Shown here: positions 1 through 8,454 of the stretch, one piece after another
How the letters are laid out: each line of letters starts with the position of its first letter
Numbering within the stretch: position 1 is the stretch's first letter
Assembly: GCA_945866505.1 (NCBI GenBank)
Contig: CAMBHH010000026.1
Location: forward strand, 1 to 24,520
DNA from: Flavobacterium psychrophilum
Lineage (GTDB): Bacteria > Bacteroidota > Bacteroidia > Flavobacteriales > Flavobacteriaceae
DNA length: 24,520 nucleotides
Direction of reading: 5' to 3'
The notes under the pieces: generated by a model
Told to the model about the DNA's origin: nothing
Seen by the model: the letters and a program-made list of their open reading frames with translations, nothing else
Database searches by the model: none
Translations under genes and position numbers: made by a program

Positions 1-53
1 ACTACAAAAGAGGTTAATGCCGCAACTAAAATTGCTAAGAAATTAAATTCCAT
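1..53 (-). CDS. DUF1761-like small membrane protein, N-terminal fragment
   Basis: Reading leftward from an ATG at 51-53, the frame is open to the window edge and gives MEFNFLAILVAALTSFV. This matches the typical N-terminus of the short DUF1761 membrane proteins common in Bacteroidota, which open with a hydrophobic helix after a few residues. A Bacteroidota -7 box lies 26 bases upstream of the start, which supports a real gene start. Only 17 codons are visible, so the family assignment rests on the resemblance of the N-terminus alone and the function is unknown. Confidence 0.55.
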   Translation of the reverse strand, partial: MEFNFLAILVAALTSFV

Positions 54-78
54 ACTGTTAGATTTAAAATTAGATGTT

Positions 79-86
79 CAAATATA
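79..86 (-). promoter_or_regulatory. Promoter -7 box for the DUF1761-like gene
   Basis: On the minus strand this reads TATATTTG, a perfect match to the Bacteroidota -7 consensus TAnnTTTG. It lies 25 bases upstream of the ATG at 53. No clear -33 TTG is visible at the expected spacing. Confidence 0.5.
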
Positions 87-201
87 CTATTTTTTCGAAT
101 TTTTAGATAGATATTTTTATATTTTAGTTGAATAAATATTTTTAAGGTATTTATTGCATCTGATTCATTTACTAATAATTCTAAACCGATTTTTAATTTT
201 T

Positions 202-2964
202 TTATTCACTGTCTTTATCTTCGGTCTCTTTTAAATCGTCTGATTTTTTACCAATTTTTACTTTTGGATTGTCTTTATTTCCTGTAATTACCATAGGAAT
301 TCCTATGATTCCCAATGGAGGTAAGCCTAATCGCATTTTGATATTTAATCGTCCGTCCAAGCTTGTGGTGCCTTCTATTCGTGGTCGGAATCCAGCAAAT
401 TTAAACTTGAAGCGTTCCAAAGTAATGATGTTGTTCTTTATCGAACTTTTGATTGCTACCTTGGATAATTCTGGGTTTTTTATTTTTTCGTTGTTGGTTG
501 TTTTGGCGACGGCACTAAACATTTTCATTCCGTGCATTTTGATGTCTTTTACCGAAACAATTCCATTTCCAACTAAAGATGGATAAACAGGTTCCATCTT
601 AGCATTCAATCGGCCTTTCAGTTTGTAATCTAAAGAAATAGTTCCTTCAGCTTTTTCGGCTGCGCTAGCCATTTCTTTGAAGATTTTTATTTCATTGTAT
701 GCTCTTTTGATGTCAAAGTCAGAAGCTTTGATGTCATATTCGAAAGTTGCTTTTTTAGGAGTACTTGCTTGGTATTTGGCGTTCATATTGACAGCGCAAC
801 CTATCAGGTTGAAACCTGTATTTTGCATCATCAAAACCCCATTTTTCAAAGTAATAGACCCTTTTGCGTCTTTGAGCGTGAGTTCATTGAAGTTCACTTT
901 TTGGGCATTGGCTTGGAATTTCAAATCCAAATTGGATGGAATTATAATGACTCCGGTTTCTACTTTTGGGGTTGTCGCTTTTGTTTCTGCATTGGTTGCA
1001 GTGATTGAATTTGTTTTAGTAACCTCAGTTTCTGACATAAATTCATCGGCATTGATGTAGGTTGAATTTAAAGTGAATGCACCTCTCAAAATACCGGTAC
1101 TTGTCGTGGCAAAATTGAATACATTTTGCAAATAACCATTCATTTTAAAATCAGATTGTCCGTAAGCTGCTAAGAAATTATGGAAAGACATTTTGTCTTG
1201 GTTGATTTTAAAAACACCTTTTTTAATCAAGAATTTTTTCGGAAGATATTCTGTTGCAATTAAAATGTTCCTCAATTCTAAGGTGCCTTTGTTGTGTAGT
1301 TTGCTATAATTTCCTTTTTCGGTATCGCTTTGTTTTCCTTTTAATGCCAAATCCGCTTTGATAGAACCATCTACATCTAGTCCTTTTTGGGAGAAAACTT
1401 GATAGATTTTGCTGATATCCAGCGTGCCTTTTGCTTTGATGTCATAAGTAAGATTTTTAAAATTATATAGATTGGCTTCAACAAAAACGGGGTTTCCCTC
1501 GAAAGTGAACTCTGCTGGTTTTAGAATAACTTTCAAATCACTGAATGTTCCTTTTTGGTTTTCGATTGTGGTTAGGATGTTGATATTGGTAATTGGATTT
1601 GGATAATATTGGGTTTTGATATAACCACTTTTCAGGTTAATATTAGCATTAGTTATCGGAAAAATATTATGCTGCGGATCGTATTTTCCTTTGACTTTTC
1701 CTTCGCCAATGAGCGTTCCTTTTAGTTCAAAATCTGGAATTCCTAAGGCTTTATTGAGCTTTTCTAAATCTATTTTTGAATTGAAAACTGCGTCTATTTC
1801 AGGAGTATTCATTCCTTTAACGAACATTTTTGCTTTTAGATAATCTTGGTTTATGTTTAGCGAAATGCTTTTGGTATCGACAATTAAAAATTCAGGATTT
1901 AGCGAAGGCAAGCTTGTGGAAAAATCCAAATTCAGGTTCGAAACTGGGAATGCGCTTTTGTCATAATTGATAAATCCGTCTCTTATTTTTAAATCCAGAT
2001 TTAAGTCCGGAGCAATTTTTTTGGACTCGATATATTGTCCTTTTAAGGTAAGAAGCAAATCGGTTTTGCCTTTTAGTTCGGTTTTACTAAGCCAAGTAAT
2101 GTATTTTGGAGGAAAAGCGGTGAATAAATCGTGAAGATTGCTATTGGTAGATTTTACAATAAAATCCATATTGTAACCGTCTTTCAAGAAATCGAATTTT
2201 CCTTTGAAGTCAACAGGAAGTTGATTGATCCTCAAATCGTTTTGTTCGAAAACAAAGGAAAGCGAGTTGACGTTTATTTTGGTAATTAAGTCAGCATCTA
2301 CTTTTTTATTCATTAAATATTGCTCGTTGGCATAGAGTACATTGAGTTTGTCGATTTTGGCTTTCGAATACAAATCAAAAACTGCTTCGGCTAAATCTCC
2401 TTTTCCAAGATAATTGAAGCCAAAAGCATCGAAATGAACTAGTGTCGATTGATCATCATAAACCAATTCACTATTAATGATTTCGATATGGTCTAACTTT
2501 ATTGCGGCAGATTCTTCGTCTTTTTTTTCAACTTCCTTTTCGGCAATATAAACGTTGTAATTGGCCAATCCTTCTTTGTTGACTTTAATATTTATAGTAG
2601 CATCAGACAGATATATTTTGTCAATATTTATGGATTTACCAAAAATTAGGCTTGGGACATTAATTCCAAAAGAGACTTCTTTGGCATTAATCAACTCTTC
2701 TTTTTCGAACGGAGCTGATCCGTTGAGTTTGAAATCATTTAAAGTTACTGTCAAGGAAGGAAAATGTTTGAAAAAGGAAACATTCACATCTGAATAATTC
2801 ATTTCGCCAGCTAGTTTTTGGTTGGCCGTTTTTTTGATTTCTGTTTTGATTTTGTCGGAGAAGATTAAGGGCGTCATAAACATTAAACCTAGAAGTACAG
2901 CAAGTGTTATCCCGATATATTTTGTGGTTTTAACCAAAATTGATTTTATTTTTATCGCATCCAT
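202..2964 (-). CDS. AsmA-like envelope protein
   Basis: A 920-residue protein with one N-terminal membrane helix (about residues 16-35), then a long beta-rich extracytoplasmic part. The N-terminal block around residues 36-120, with its FPSLTVTLNDFKL segment, is typical of AsmA family proteins. The C-terminal block (about residues 690-890) is AsmA_2-like and ends in a short acidic and lysine-rich tail. AsmA proteins are inner-membrane-anchored, periplasm-spanning proteins linked to outer-membrane biogenesis and lipid transport, and the large size suits this bridging architecture. The gene lies 48 bases downstream of miaE on the same strand, with no good promoter in the gap, so the two are probably cotranscribed. 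The substrate is not known, and the family call is firmer than any role. Confidence 0.85.
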   Translation of the reverse strand: MDAIKIKSILVKTTKYIGITLAVLLGLMFMTPLIFSDKIKTEIKKTANQKLAGEMNYSDVNVSFFKHFPSLTVTLNDFKLNGSAPFEKEELINAKEVSFGINVPSLIFGKSINIDKIYLSDATINIKVNKEGLANYNVYIAEKEVEKKDEESAAIKLDHIEIINSELVYDDQSTLVHFDAFGFNYLGKGDLAEAVFDLYSKAKIDKLNVLYANEQYLMNKKVDADLITKINVNSLSFVFEQNDLRINQLPVDFKGKFDFLKDGYNMDFIVKSTNSNLHDLFTAFPPKYITWLSKTELKGKTDLLLTLKGQYIESKKIAPDLNLDLKIRDGFINYDKSAFPVSNLNLDFSTSLPSLNPEFLIVDTKSISLNINQDYLKAKMFVKGMNTPEIDAVFNSKIDLEKLNKALGIPDFELKGTLIGEGKVKGKYDPQHNIFPITNANINLKSGYIKTQYYPNPITNINILTTIENQKGTFSDLKVILKPAEFTFEGNPVFVEANLYNFKNLTYDIKAKGTLDISKIYQVFSQKGLDVDGSIKADLALKGKQSDTEKGNYSKLHNKGTLELRNILIATEYLPKKFLIKKGVFKINQDKMSFHNFLAAYGQSDFKMNGYLQNVFNFATTSTGILRGAFTLNSTYINADEFMSETEVTKTNSITATNAETKATTPKVETGVIIIPSNLDLKFQANAQKVNFNELTLKDAKGSITLKNGVLMMQNTGFNLIGCAVNMNAKYQASTPKKATFEYDIKASDFDIKRAYNEIKIFKEMASAAEKAEGTISLDYKLKGRLNAKMEPVYPSLVGNGIVSVKDIKMHGMKMFSAVAKTTNNEKIKNPELSKVAIKSSIKNNIITLERFKFKFAGFRPRIEGTTSLDGRLNIKMRLGLPPLGIIGIPMVITGNKDNPKVKIGKKSDDLKETEDKDSE

Positions 2965-3012
2965 ATTTAATCCGATTGGTAAATTTTTACTGAAACTAAA
3001 GTACTAAATATT

Positions 3013-3594
3013 TTATCCGTGAACCGTTTCTTTTTTTCCGTAGTTTGTAATTAATTCGCCTTCAAAATCAATCCATTCTTGCCAGCGTTTGTCCACGTCC
3101 ACTTTTTCGGAATATTTTCTGGCAAAACTTAGAAATGTAGTGTAATGTCCGGCTTCGCTAATCATCAATTTTCGGTAAAATTCGGCTAATTCTTTGTCTT
3201 CAATGTTTTTAGACAATACTTTGAATCGCTCGCAACTTCTGGCTTCAATCATTGCCGAGAAAAGCAGTCTGTCTATAAAAGCATCATTTCGGCTACCATC
3301 TTTTTTCATAAATTTAAAAAGCTCGTTCACATAATGGTCTTTTCTTTCTCTACCCAATTTCAGTCCACGTTCCTTAATAATGTTATGCACCATCTGAAAA
3401 TGCTCTAATTCTTCTTTGGCAATTTCCAACAAATCGGTAACCAATTCTTCGTGTTCTGAATTGTAAGTGATGATGGTTATGATGTTTGTTGCCGCTTTTT
3501 GCTCGCACCAAGCGTGATCGGTCAAGATTTCTTCGATGTTCGATTCTACGATGTTTACCCATTTGGGGTCGGTAACTAATTTTAATCCTAACAT
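3013..3594 (-). CDS. miaE: tRNA-(ms2io6A)-hydroxylase MiaE
   Basis: A 193-residue ferritin-like diiron monooxygenase that hydroxylates the isopentenyl group of 2-methylthio-N6-isopentenyladenosine at tRNA position 37. The expected diiron ligands are visible: E31, the ExxH pair E62/H65, E117, and a second ExxH pair E147/H150. Length is in the family range and the protein is all-helical. A TAnnTTTG promoter box lies about 22 bases upstream of the start, and the AsmA-like gene follows after 48 bases. No sign of truncation. MiaE has a patchy distribution but is usual in flavobacteria. Confidence 0.92.
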   Translation of the reverse strand: MLGLKLVTDPKWVNIVESNIEEILTDHAWCEQKAATNIITIITYNSEHEELVTDLLEIAKEELEHFQMVHNIIKERGLKLGRERKDHYVNELFKFMKKDGSRNDAFIDRLLFSAMIEARSCERFKVLSKNIEDKELAEFYRKLMISEAGHYTTFLSFARKYSEKVDVDKRWQEWIDFEGELITNYGKKETVHG

Positions 3595-3616
3595 TTTTTT
3601 GTGTGTAAATGAATCA

Positions 3617-3624
3617 CAAAAATA
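3617..3624 (-). promoter_or_regulatory. Promoter -7 box for miaE
   Basis: The minus strand reads TATTTTTG, matching TAnnTTTG, 22 bases upstream of the miaE ATG. No TTG is found 17-23 bases further upstream, so only the -7 element is supported. Confidence 0.5.
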
Positions 3625-3679
3625 CTATTTTTATTTGTTGTGAAATGATTGCTTATGATTAACGTTGTAAAATAATTAG

Positions 3680-3806
3680 ACACAAATTGCACAAATTAAC
3701 ACAAAATTTTTTTTTAATTTTTATCAGGTAAAAATATTATCTGCCCGTGGCAGCTTCGTGAAAATTTATGCAGCATTTTTTTCGTGTAAATTTGTGCAAT
3801 TCGTGT
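3680..3806. repeat. Long imperfect inverted-repeat element
   Basis: Two 23-base arms, 3680-3702 and 3784-3806, are reverse complements at 21 of 23 positions and share the core ATTGCACAAATT. Inside them, 3741-3753 forms a perfect short hairpin CTGCC-CGT-GGCAG. The right part also holds an imperfect direct repeat (TTCGTG-AAATTT-TGCA) starting at 3755 and 3782. The arrangement looks like a small non-coding mobile or REP/MITE-type element lying between the divergent miaE and glycosyltransferase genes. I have the impression that similar cgtg/aaattt/gtgcaatt repeats occur dispersed in Flavobacterium genomes, but this window has only one copy. Confidence 0.6.
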
Positions 3807-3874
3807 TGACCTTTTCGAAAAAAGATGGCTCTTATCGGATTATTTTCGTTATTTTGTTTTGTAAAGTGTACTTT

Positions 3875-5116
3875 ATGAATTCTAATCAATCCCTTTTAAT
3901 AATAGGTTTTGTGTTTCCAGAACCCAATTCTTCTGCCGCAGGTGGACGAATGGTGCAATTGATTTCTATTTTTAAAAAGCAAGGTTTTGAAGTTACTTTT
4001 GCCAGTCCTGCGATGGATAGCGATTATATGGTTGACCTTAGTTCTCTTGGTGTTTCCAAAAAATCCATCTCTTTAAATTGTTCCAGCTTTGATGTTTTTG
4101 TAAAAGAATTGAATCCTACAATCGTTTTGTTCGATCGTTTTATGATAGAAGAACAATTTGGTTGGCGTGTTGCCGAAAATTGCCCTGATGCTTCGCGAAT
4201 ACTGGATACGGAAGATTTGCACTGTTTACGTTTGGCACGTCAAAAAGCTTTCAAGCAAAACAGACAATTTTCCACAGATGACTTATTGTTGGAAGAGGTT
4301 GCCAAAAGAGAAATAGCTAGTATTTTACGTTGCGATATTTCCTTGATGATTTCTGAATATGAAATGGAATTGCTGCAAACCGTTATCAAAATAGATTCTA
4401 GTTTATTGTATTATTTGCCTTTGTTGTTGGATCCAATTCCTATTTCAACGATTCACAATTTGTCTTCATTTGAAGAGCGAAATAACTTTGTCTTCATTGG
4501 AAACTTTCTTCACGAACCCAATTGGAATGCGGTTCAATACCTGAAAGAAACGATTTGGCCACTCATCAGAAAGCAAATGCCTGAAGCCGTTTTGCAAATT
4601 TATGGAGCTTATCCTTCGCAAAAGGTTTTGCAATTACACCAACCCAAACAAGGTTTTCATATTATGGGTCGAGCCGATGATGCTCAAGAAGTGGTGCGAA
4701 ATGCTCGAATGGTTTTAGCCCCTTTGCGTTTTGGTGCAGGAATTAAAGGAAAATTAGTAGAAGCAATGCAATGCGGAACGCCAAGCTTAACCACAACTAT
4801 TGGAGTCGAATCGATGTGTGGCGATTTACCTTGGAATGGTTTTATTGCTGATGAACCTCAAGTTTTCGCAACTAAAGCAGTAGCTTTGTATCAAGACAAA
4901 ACTCTTTGGTTAAAAGCCCAAGATAACGGTTTTGAAATTATAGAAAAACGCTATTTGAAATCTTTATTTGAGGATGATTTTGTAAAGCATATTTTAAAAG
5001 TACAAACCCATTTAAGACAACATAGATTACAAAATTTTATGGGAGCAGTATTGCAACATCATACTTTGGCGAGTACAAAATATATGTCGCGGTGGATTGA
5101 GGAGAAGAATAAATAA
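3875..5116 (+). CDS. Glycosyltransferase, GT4-like (group 1)
   Basis: A 413-residue GT-B fold glycosyltransferase. The N-terminal half opens with a Rossmann strand and a nucleotide-sugar-enzyme-like glycine loop (PEPNSSAAGGRMVQL). The C-terminal half has the GT4 donor-binding pattern: FIGNFLHEPNWNAV, then LQIYGA, then the APLRFGAGIKGKLVEAM segment with its conserved K and E. Donor and acceptor cannot be read from sequence. The open frame extends upstream to a GTG at 3758, but those 39 codons are simply the translated inverted-repeat element. The ATG at 3875 starts the recognisable domain, so I chose it. A near-consensus -7 box (TATTTTCG) sits at 3841-3848. A small membrane protein gene follows after 17 bases. 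Confidence 0.85.
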   Translation: MNSNQSLLIIGFVFPEPNSSAAGGRMVQLISIFKKQGFEVTFASPAMDSDYMVDLSSLGVSKKSISLNCSSFDVFVKELNPTIVLFDRFMIEEQFGWRVAENCPDASRILDTEDLHCLRLARQKAFKQNRQFSTDDLLLEEVAKREIASILRCDISLMISEYEMELLQTVIKIDSSLLYYLPLLLDPIPISTIHNLSSFEERNNFVFIGNFLHEPNWNAVQYLKETIWPLIRKQMPEAVLQIYGAYPSQKVLQLHQPKQGFHIMGRADDAQEVVRNARMVLAPLRFGAGIKGKLVEAMQCGTPSLTTTIGVESMCGDLPWNGFIADEPQVFATKAVALYQDKTLWLKAQDNGFEIIEKRYLKSLFEDDFVKHILKVQTHLRQHRLQNFMGAVLQHHTLASTKYMSRWIEEKNK

Positions 5117-5133
5117 ATTTATGAGTATATAAA

Positions 5134-5328
5134 ATGGCTAATGAACCTTTCGCTGCAAAACTTACTTCGCTTTGGATTGGAGGTTTTTTCTATTGGATTA
5201 TCGGTGGATTTAGGGGAAAACTAATTGATCAATATCAAGAGAAATATGAAAACAGAAATGTTTGGACTGGATATTTTATAACATTAATTTCTATTGGTTT
5301 ATTTGTTTATGTTTTAATAATTGGCTAA
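5134..5328 (+). CDS. Small two-helix membrane protein, hypothetical
   Basis: A 64-residue protein with two hydrophobic helices, about residues 11-26 and 46-63, separated by a charged loop (RGKLIDQYQEKYENRN). I do not recognise a family. It starts 17 bases after the glycosyltransferase stop in the same direction, and its sequence is protein-like (aromatic-rich helices, polar loop), which suggests a real gene cotranscribed with the glycosyltransferase. The convergent FAD oxidoreductase gene ends 41 bases downstream. Confidence 0.6.
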   Translation: MANEPFAAKLTSLWIGGFFYWIIGGFRGKLIDQYQEKYENRNVWTGYFITLISIGLFVYVLIIG

Positions 5329-5369
5329 AAATAAAGTTTATCTAACGAATAAATCTAATTCTTCAACAT

Positions 5370-6620
5370 TTAAACATTATCACATTCCTCAATCAATTCC
5401 GCAACAACTCGTCCCGATTTCATGGCGGCGTTTATCGAACCGTTCAATAAATGATCCCCGCAAATAAAAAGATTTTCGTTGATTTTAATTTCGGAATGGT
5501 CAACTTCATTGGACACTTTTTCTTGATTGGGCAATGCATATTGGATGCGATAGGTTTTCAATAGTTTCCAGTCTTCCACTTGGTTTCCATACCATTGTTT
5601 TAATTCGGTTTTCATATTTTCGGCAAGAGTTGCGTCGTTAATTGTTGGAATCCCATTGTAGGAAACGGAAATTAATACTTTTCCTTCGGGCGCATATTTA
5701 TTGGAAATATTGGATAGCACTGTCAAATTGTTTGCCCATTTTTTATTAGTGGACGCATTTAAAACCACAACCGCTTTTTTGGTAGGTGCGATTTTGGCCT
5801 CAAAATAGACATTAGTTACTTGGTGGAAATTTTGTTTTGCATTCGAGATATAATTGCTAGCAAGTCCAATAGCTTCGGTAGCAATAATGATTTTATCTGT
5901 TTCTACAGTTGTTCCGTTTTCGCAAATGATTTTGTTGTTTTCGATTGCTCTAACTTTCACGTTATATTGTATTGAATTTGCAGGAAGCATAGCCACCAAT
6001 TGTTTTGGGATTTCTTCCATACCCAATGCTGGAATAGCAGCATCGCCTTCAGAAAACATTTTCATTACAAAATCGAACATATTGCTCGATGTTGTCAAAT
6101 CATTTTCTAGAAATATTCCTGAAAAGAAAGGCTTGTAAAAACGATCGATCATTTTTCGACTGAAACCATACTTTTTGAGTTGAGCAATTGTTTCAATTTC
6201 AGGTTGTTTGAATAGATCAGGAATACAAATATTCACTAATTTATTTTTCAGAAAAAAGGTGTTTATTTTATCTTTCAAAGAACCAACAGGAGCAAATAAT
6301 GTTGCAAATGTTGCCGTTGGTCTCCTGATCGGATCAGCAATTTCAAATTGTCCTCCATCATAAAGTACGGTTGCGCCAGGTAGAAATCGTTTCAGATTTA
6401 ATTTTTTGTAATCCAACAACGCTTTAGTTTCAGGATATTCAGTTAATAAAACTTGAAAACCTCTGTCGAAATGAAAACCATCAATGATATCCGTTTTGAT
6501 TCGTCCGCCGGCTCGCTCACTTGCTTCCAGAATTTGAACTTTAAATCCTTTTTGATGCAAATAAACGGCAGCGGTTAAACCTGAAATTCCTGCGCCAATA
6601 ATCGTGATGGTTGGTTTCAT
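5370..6620 (-). CDS. FAD-dependent amine oxidase-like / phytoene desaturase-like oxidoreductase
   Basis: A 416-residue flavoprotein. The dinucleotide-binding signature GAGISGL is at residues 9-15, followed by E32 at the end of the second strand and the flavin-contacting GGR motif at 38-40. The C-terminal FAD motif (FICGD...GSINAAMKSGRVVAE) lies at about 385-410. This layout is shared by protoporphyrinogen oxidase, monoamine oxidase and carotenoid desaturase relatives. The substrate cannot be decided from sequence, and no carotenoid or haem genes are adjacent. It has its own -7 box about 22 bases upstream and is separated from the pdh genes by a strong terminator, so it is probably monocistronic. 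Confidence 0.82.
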   Translation of the reverse strand: MKPTITIIGAGISGLTAAVYLHQKGFKVQILEASERAGGRIKTDIIDGFHFDRGFQVLLTEYPETKALLDYKKLNLKRFLPGATVLYDGGQFEIADPIRRPTATFATLFAPVGSLKDKINTFFLKNKLVNICIPDLFKQPEIETIAQLKKYGFSRKMIDRFYKPFFSGIFLENDLTTSSNMFDFVMKMFSEGDAAIPALGMEEIPKQLVAMLPANSIQYNVKVRAIENNKIICENGTTVETDKIIIATEAIGLASNYISNAKQNFHQVTNVYFEAKIAPTKKAVVVLNASTNKKWANNLTVLSNISNKYAPEGKVLISVSYNGIPTINDATLAENMKTELKQWYGNQVEDWKLLKTYRIQYALPNQEKVSNEVDHSEIKINENLFICGDHLLNGSINAAMKSGRVVAELIEECDNV

Positions 6621-6642
6621 TGGTAATGTTTGTATGAGAATT

Positions 6643-6650
6643 CAAAATTA
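6643..6650 (-). promoter_or_regulatory. Promoter -7 box for the FAD oxidoreductase gene
   Basis: The minus strand reads TAATTTTG, matching TAnnTTTG, 22 bases upstream of the start at 6620 and just downstream of the pdhC terminator. No matching -33 TTG was found. Confidence 0.5.
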
Positions 6651-6674
6651 AGGATTTAAACTTTCGAAAACGAA

Positions 6675-6706
6675 AAATCCCGTCCCGATATATCGGGACG
6701 GGATTT
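6675..6706 (-). terminator. Perfect 32-base palindromic terminator after pdhC
   Basis: Positions 6675-6706 are a perfect palindrome with a GC-rich stem (ATCCCGTCCCGATA and its complement). On the minus strand the stem is followed by a T-rich run, the expected shape of an intrinsic terminator for leftward pdhA-pdhC transcription. It lies about 90 bases beyond the pdhC stop. Confidence 0.85.
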
Positions 6707-6795
6707 AATTTATATACTAACGCGCCATCATAAAATTAGAACTATCGATTCATATTTTCCATTTCATAATTCGTAATTTTCAATTCGTAATTGAT

Positions 6796-8448
6796 TTACG
6801 CTAGCATCGTCACTGGGTTTTCAATATATTGTTTCAAGGTTTGCAAGAACTGTGCTCCGGTTGCTCCGTCAATAGTTCTGTGATCGCAAGCCAAAGATAA
6901 CATCATTGTGTTTCCTACTACAATTTGTCCATTTTTCACAACTGGTTTTTCAACAATTGCTCCAACAGAAAGTATTGCTGAATTCGGTTGGTTGATGATG
7001 GAATTGAATTCCGTAATTCCAAACATTCCAAGGTTAGAAATTGTGAAAGTACTTCCTTCCATTTCGGTAGGTAATAGTTTTTTGTTTTTGGCTCTTCCTG
7101 CAAGGTCTCTTACGCTTGCTCCAATTTGAGATAAACTGATACCATCCGTAAATGGTAATACTGGAACAACCAATCCGTCTTCGACAGCAACGGCAACACC
7201 AATATTCACGTGATAGTTGATGATGATGGATTCAGCAGTCCATTGTGAATTGATTTTTGGATGTTTTTTCAAAGCTAATGCAGAAGCTTTAATCACCATA
7301 TCGTTAAAAGATACTTTGGTATCAGGAACACTGTTAATGATTGCTCTTGATTTCATCGCTTCATCCATTGTTACTTCGATTACCAAGTTGTAATGTGGCG
7401 CTGTGAATAAAGATTCTGCCAAGCGTTTAGCAATGATTTTACGCATTGTAGAGTTTTTGATCTCTTCAGTTGCGATTTGCCCTGCTGGAACGTAAGGTTT
7501 TGCAACCGGCGCAGCAGCTTCTGATTTAGCTGGTGCAGCACTTGCAGCTACTGGAGCGGCGGCAGCTTGTGGAGTAAAGTTCTCCACATCACTTTTGGTA
7601 ATTCGACCGTTTTCTCCAGAGCCTTTTATTAGAGTCAATTGAATTCCTTTTTCGTTGGCAATTTTCTTGGCTAATGGTGAAGCTAAAATTCTTTGTCCGT
7701 CAGCTGGTGCTTCTTGAACAATTGGAGCTGCGGTTTGTGCAACTGGAGCGGCTTTCGCTTCTTCAGATGAAGCGGCTACAGGCGCAATTCCTCCACTAGC
7801 AACAATTCCACTAACATCTGTTCCTGCTGGTCCAATAATAGCCAATAAACTATCAATTGGAGCCGATTCTCCTTCTTGAATTCCAATATATAATAAAGTT
7901 CCTTCGTTGAAAGATTCAAATTCCATTGTTGCTTTATCGGTTTCGATTTCAGCAAGCATATCGCCTTCAGACACTTTGTCTCCTACTTTTTTCAACCAAG
8001 TAGCTACGGTTCCTTCGGTCATTGTGTCACTCAAACGAGGCATTGTCACTACGACAGCTCCTGCTGGAAGTTCAGCCGCTTGTGGTTTATTGTTTGTGGT
8101 TTGTGGTTCAGCAACTGGAGATTTTGTTTCTTCAATAGTTGTTTTAGCTTCCGCTGAAGTTTCTAATTTTGGTGCAGCTCCTCCGCTTATTAAAGCAGAA
8201 ATGTCTTCACCTTCGTTTCCGATAATGGCTAACAAAGAGTCTATTGGTGCAGTTTCACCTGCTTGAATCCCAATATATAAAAGAGTTCCTTCATTGAAAG
8301 ACTCAAATTCCATTGTTGCTTTGTCGGTTTCAATTTCAGCTAGCATATCGCCTTCGCTAACTTTGTCACCTACTTTTTTTAACCAAGTTGCCACAGTTCC
8401 TTCCGTCATTGTATCGCTCAAACGAGGCATTGTTATAATTGTTGCCAT
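6796..8448 (-). CDS. pdhC: Pyruvate dehydrogenase E2, dihydrolipoamide acetyltransferase, two lipoyl domains
   Basis: A 550-residue E2 acyltransferase that moves the acetyl group from E1 through lipoyl lysines to CoA. Domain order: lipoyl domain 1 (about 2-77, lipoyl lysine K43 in ETDKA), an Ala/Pro/Glu linker, lipoyl domain 2 (about 133-206, K172), a second Ala/Pro-rich linker, the peripheral subunit-binding domain (about 253-289), another Ala-rich linker, then the catalytic domain from about 325. The active-site signature HRTIDG starts at H523, with D527. The two lipoyl domains share 57 consecutive identical residues (6-62 and 135-191). The gene starts 6 bases after the pdhA stop. E1 beta and E3 are not adjacent. 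The extended C-terminus and E1 neighbour point to pyruvate rather than another 2-oxoacid, though this is inference. Confidence 0.93.
   Translation of the reverse strand: MATIITMPRLSDTMTEGTVATWLKKVGDKVSEGDMLAEIETDKATMEFESFNEGTLLYIGIQAGETAPIDSLLAIIGNEGEDISALISGGAAPKLETSAEAKTTIEETKSPVAEPQTTNNKPQAAELPAGAVVVTMPRLSDTMTEGTVATWLKKVGDKVSEGDMLAEIETDKATMEFESFNEGTLLYIGIQEGESAPIDSLLAIIGPAGTDVSGIVASGGIAPVAASSEEAKAAPVAQTAAPIVQEAPADGQRILASPLAKKIANEKGIQLTLIKGSGENGRITKSDVENFTPQAAAAPVAASAAPAKSEAAAPVAKPYVPAGQIATEEIKNSTMRKIIAKRLAESLFTAPHYNLVIEVTMDEAMKSRAIINSVPDTKVSFNDMVIKASALALKKHPKINSQWTAESIIINYHVNIGVAVAVEDGLVVPVLPFTDGISLSQIGASVRDLAGRAKNKKLLPTEMEGSTFTISNLGMFGITEFNSIINQPNSAILSVGAIVEKPVVKNGQIVVGNTMMLSLACDHRTIDGATGAQFLQTLKQYIENPVTMLA
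7876..8046 (-). repeat. Lipoyl-domain repeat, second copy (pairs with 8263-8433)
   Basis: These 171 bases encode residues 135-191 of the E2 protein, identical to residues 6-62 encoded at 8263-8433. By hand alignment the DNA copies differ at about 20 positions, all synonymous, including a serine codon TCT in one and AGC in the other. This is an in-gene tandem domain duplication. Confidence 0.85.
8263..8433 (-). repeat. Lipoyl-domain repeat, first copy (pairs with 7876-8046)
   Basis: This encodes residues 6-62 of E2, including the lipoyl lysine K43. The protein is identical to the second copy while the DNA is only about 88 percent identical by hand count. Confidence 0.85.
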
Positions 8449-8454
8449 AATAAA

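Noticed and set aside
1..135. Plus-strand open frame from the window edge to a stop at 133-135
   Set aside because: The translated end is low-complexity and F/Y/L-rich without family resemblance, and the opposite strand at 1-53 gives a recognisable N-terminus with a promoter.
677..1060. Plus-strand open frame of 127 codons opposite the AsmA-like gene
   Set aside because: It is antisense to a well-supported coding region and hydrophobic, as expected of a shadow frame; no promoter or family match.
3758..3874. N-terminal extension of the glycosyltransferase from a GTG start
   Set aside because: It is the inverted-repeat element read in frame; the domain begins at the ATG at 3875.
6740..6795. 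Short direct repeat of ATTCGTAATT just after pdhC, considered as a CRISPR or mobile-element remnant
   Set aside because: There are only two short AT-rich copies with no spacers or terminal repeats; it is simple sequence between pdhC and its terminator.
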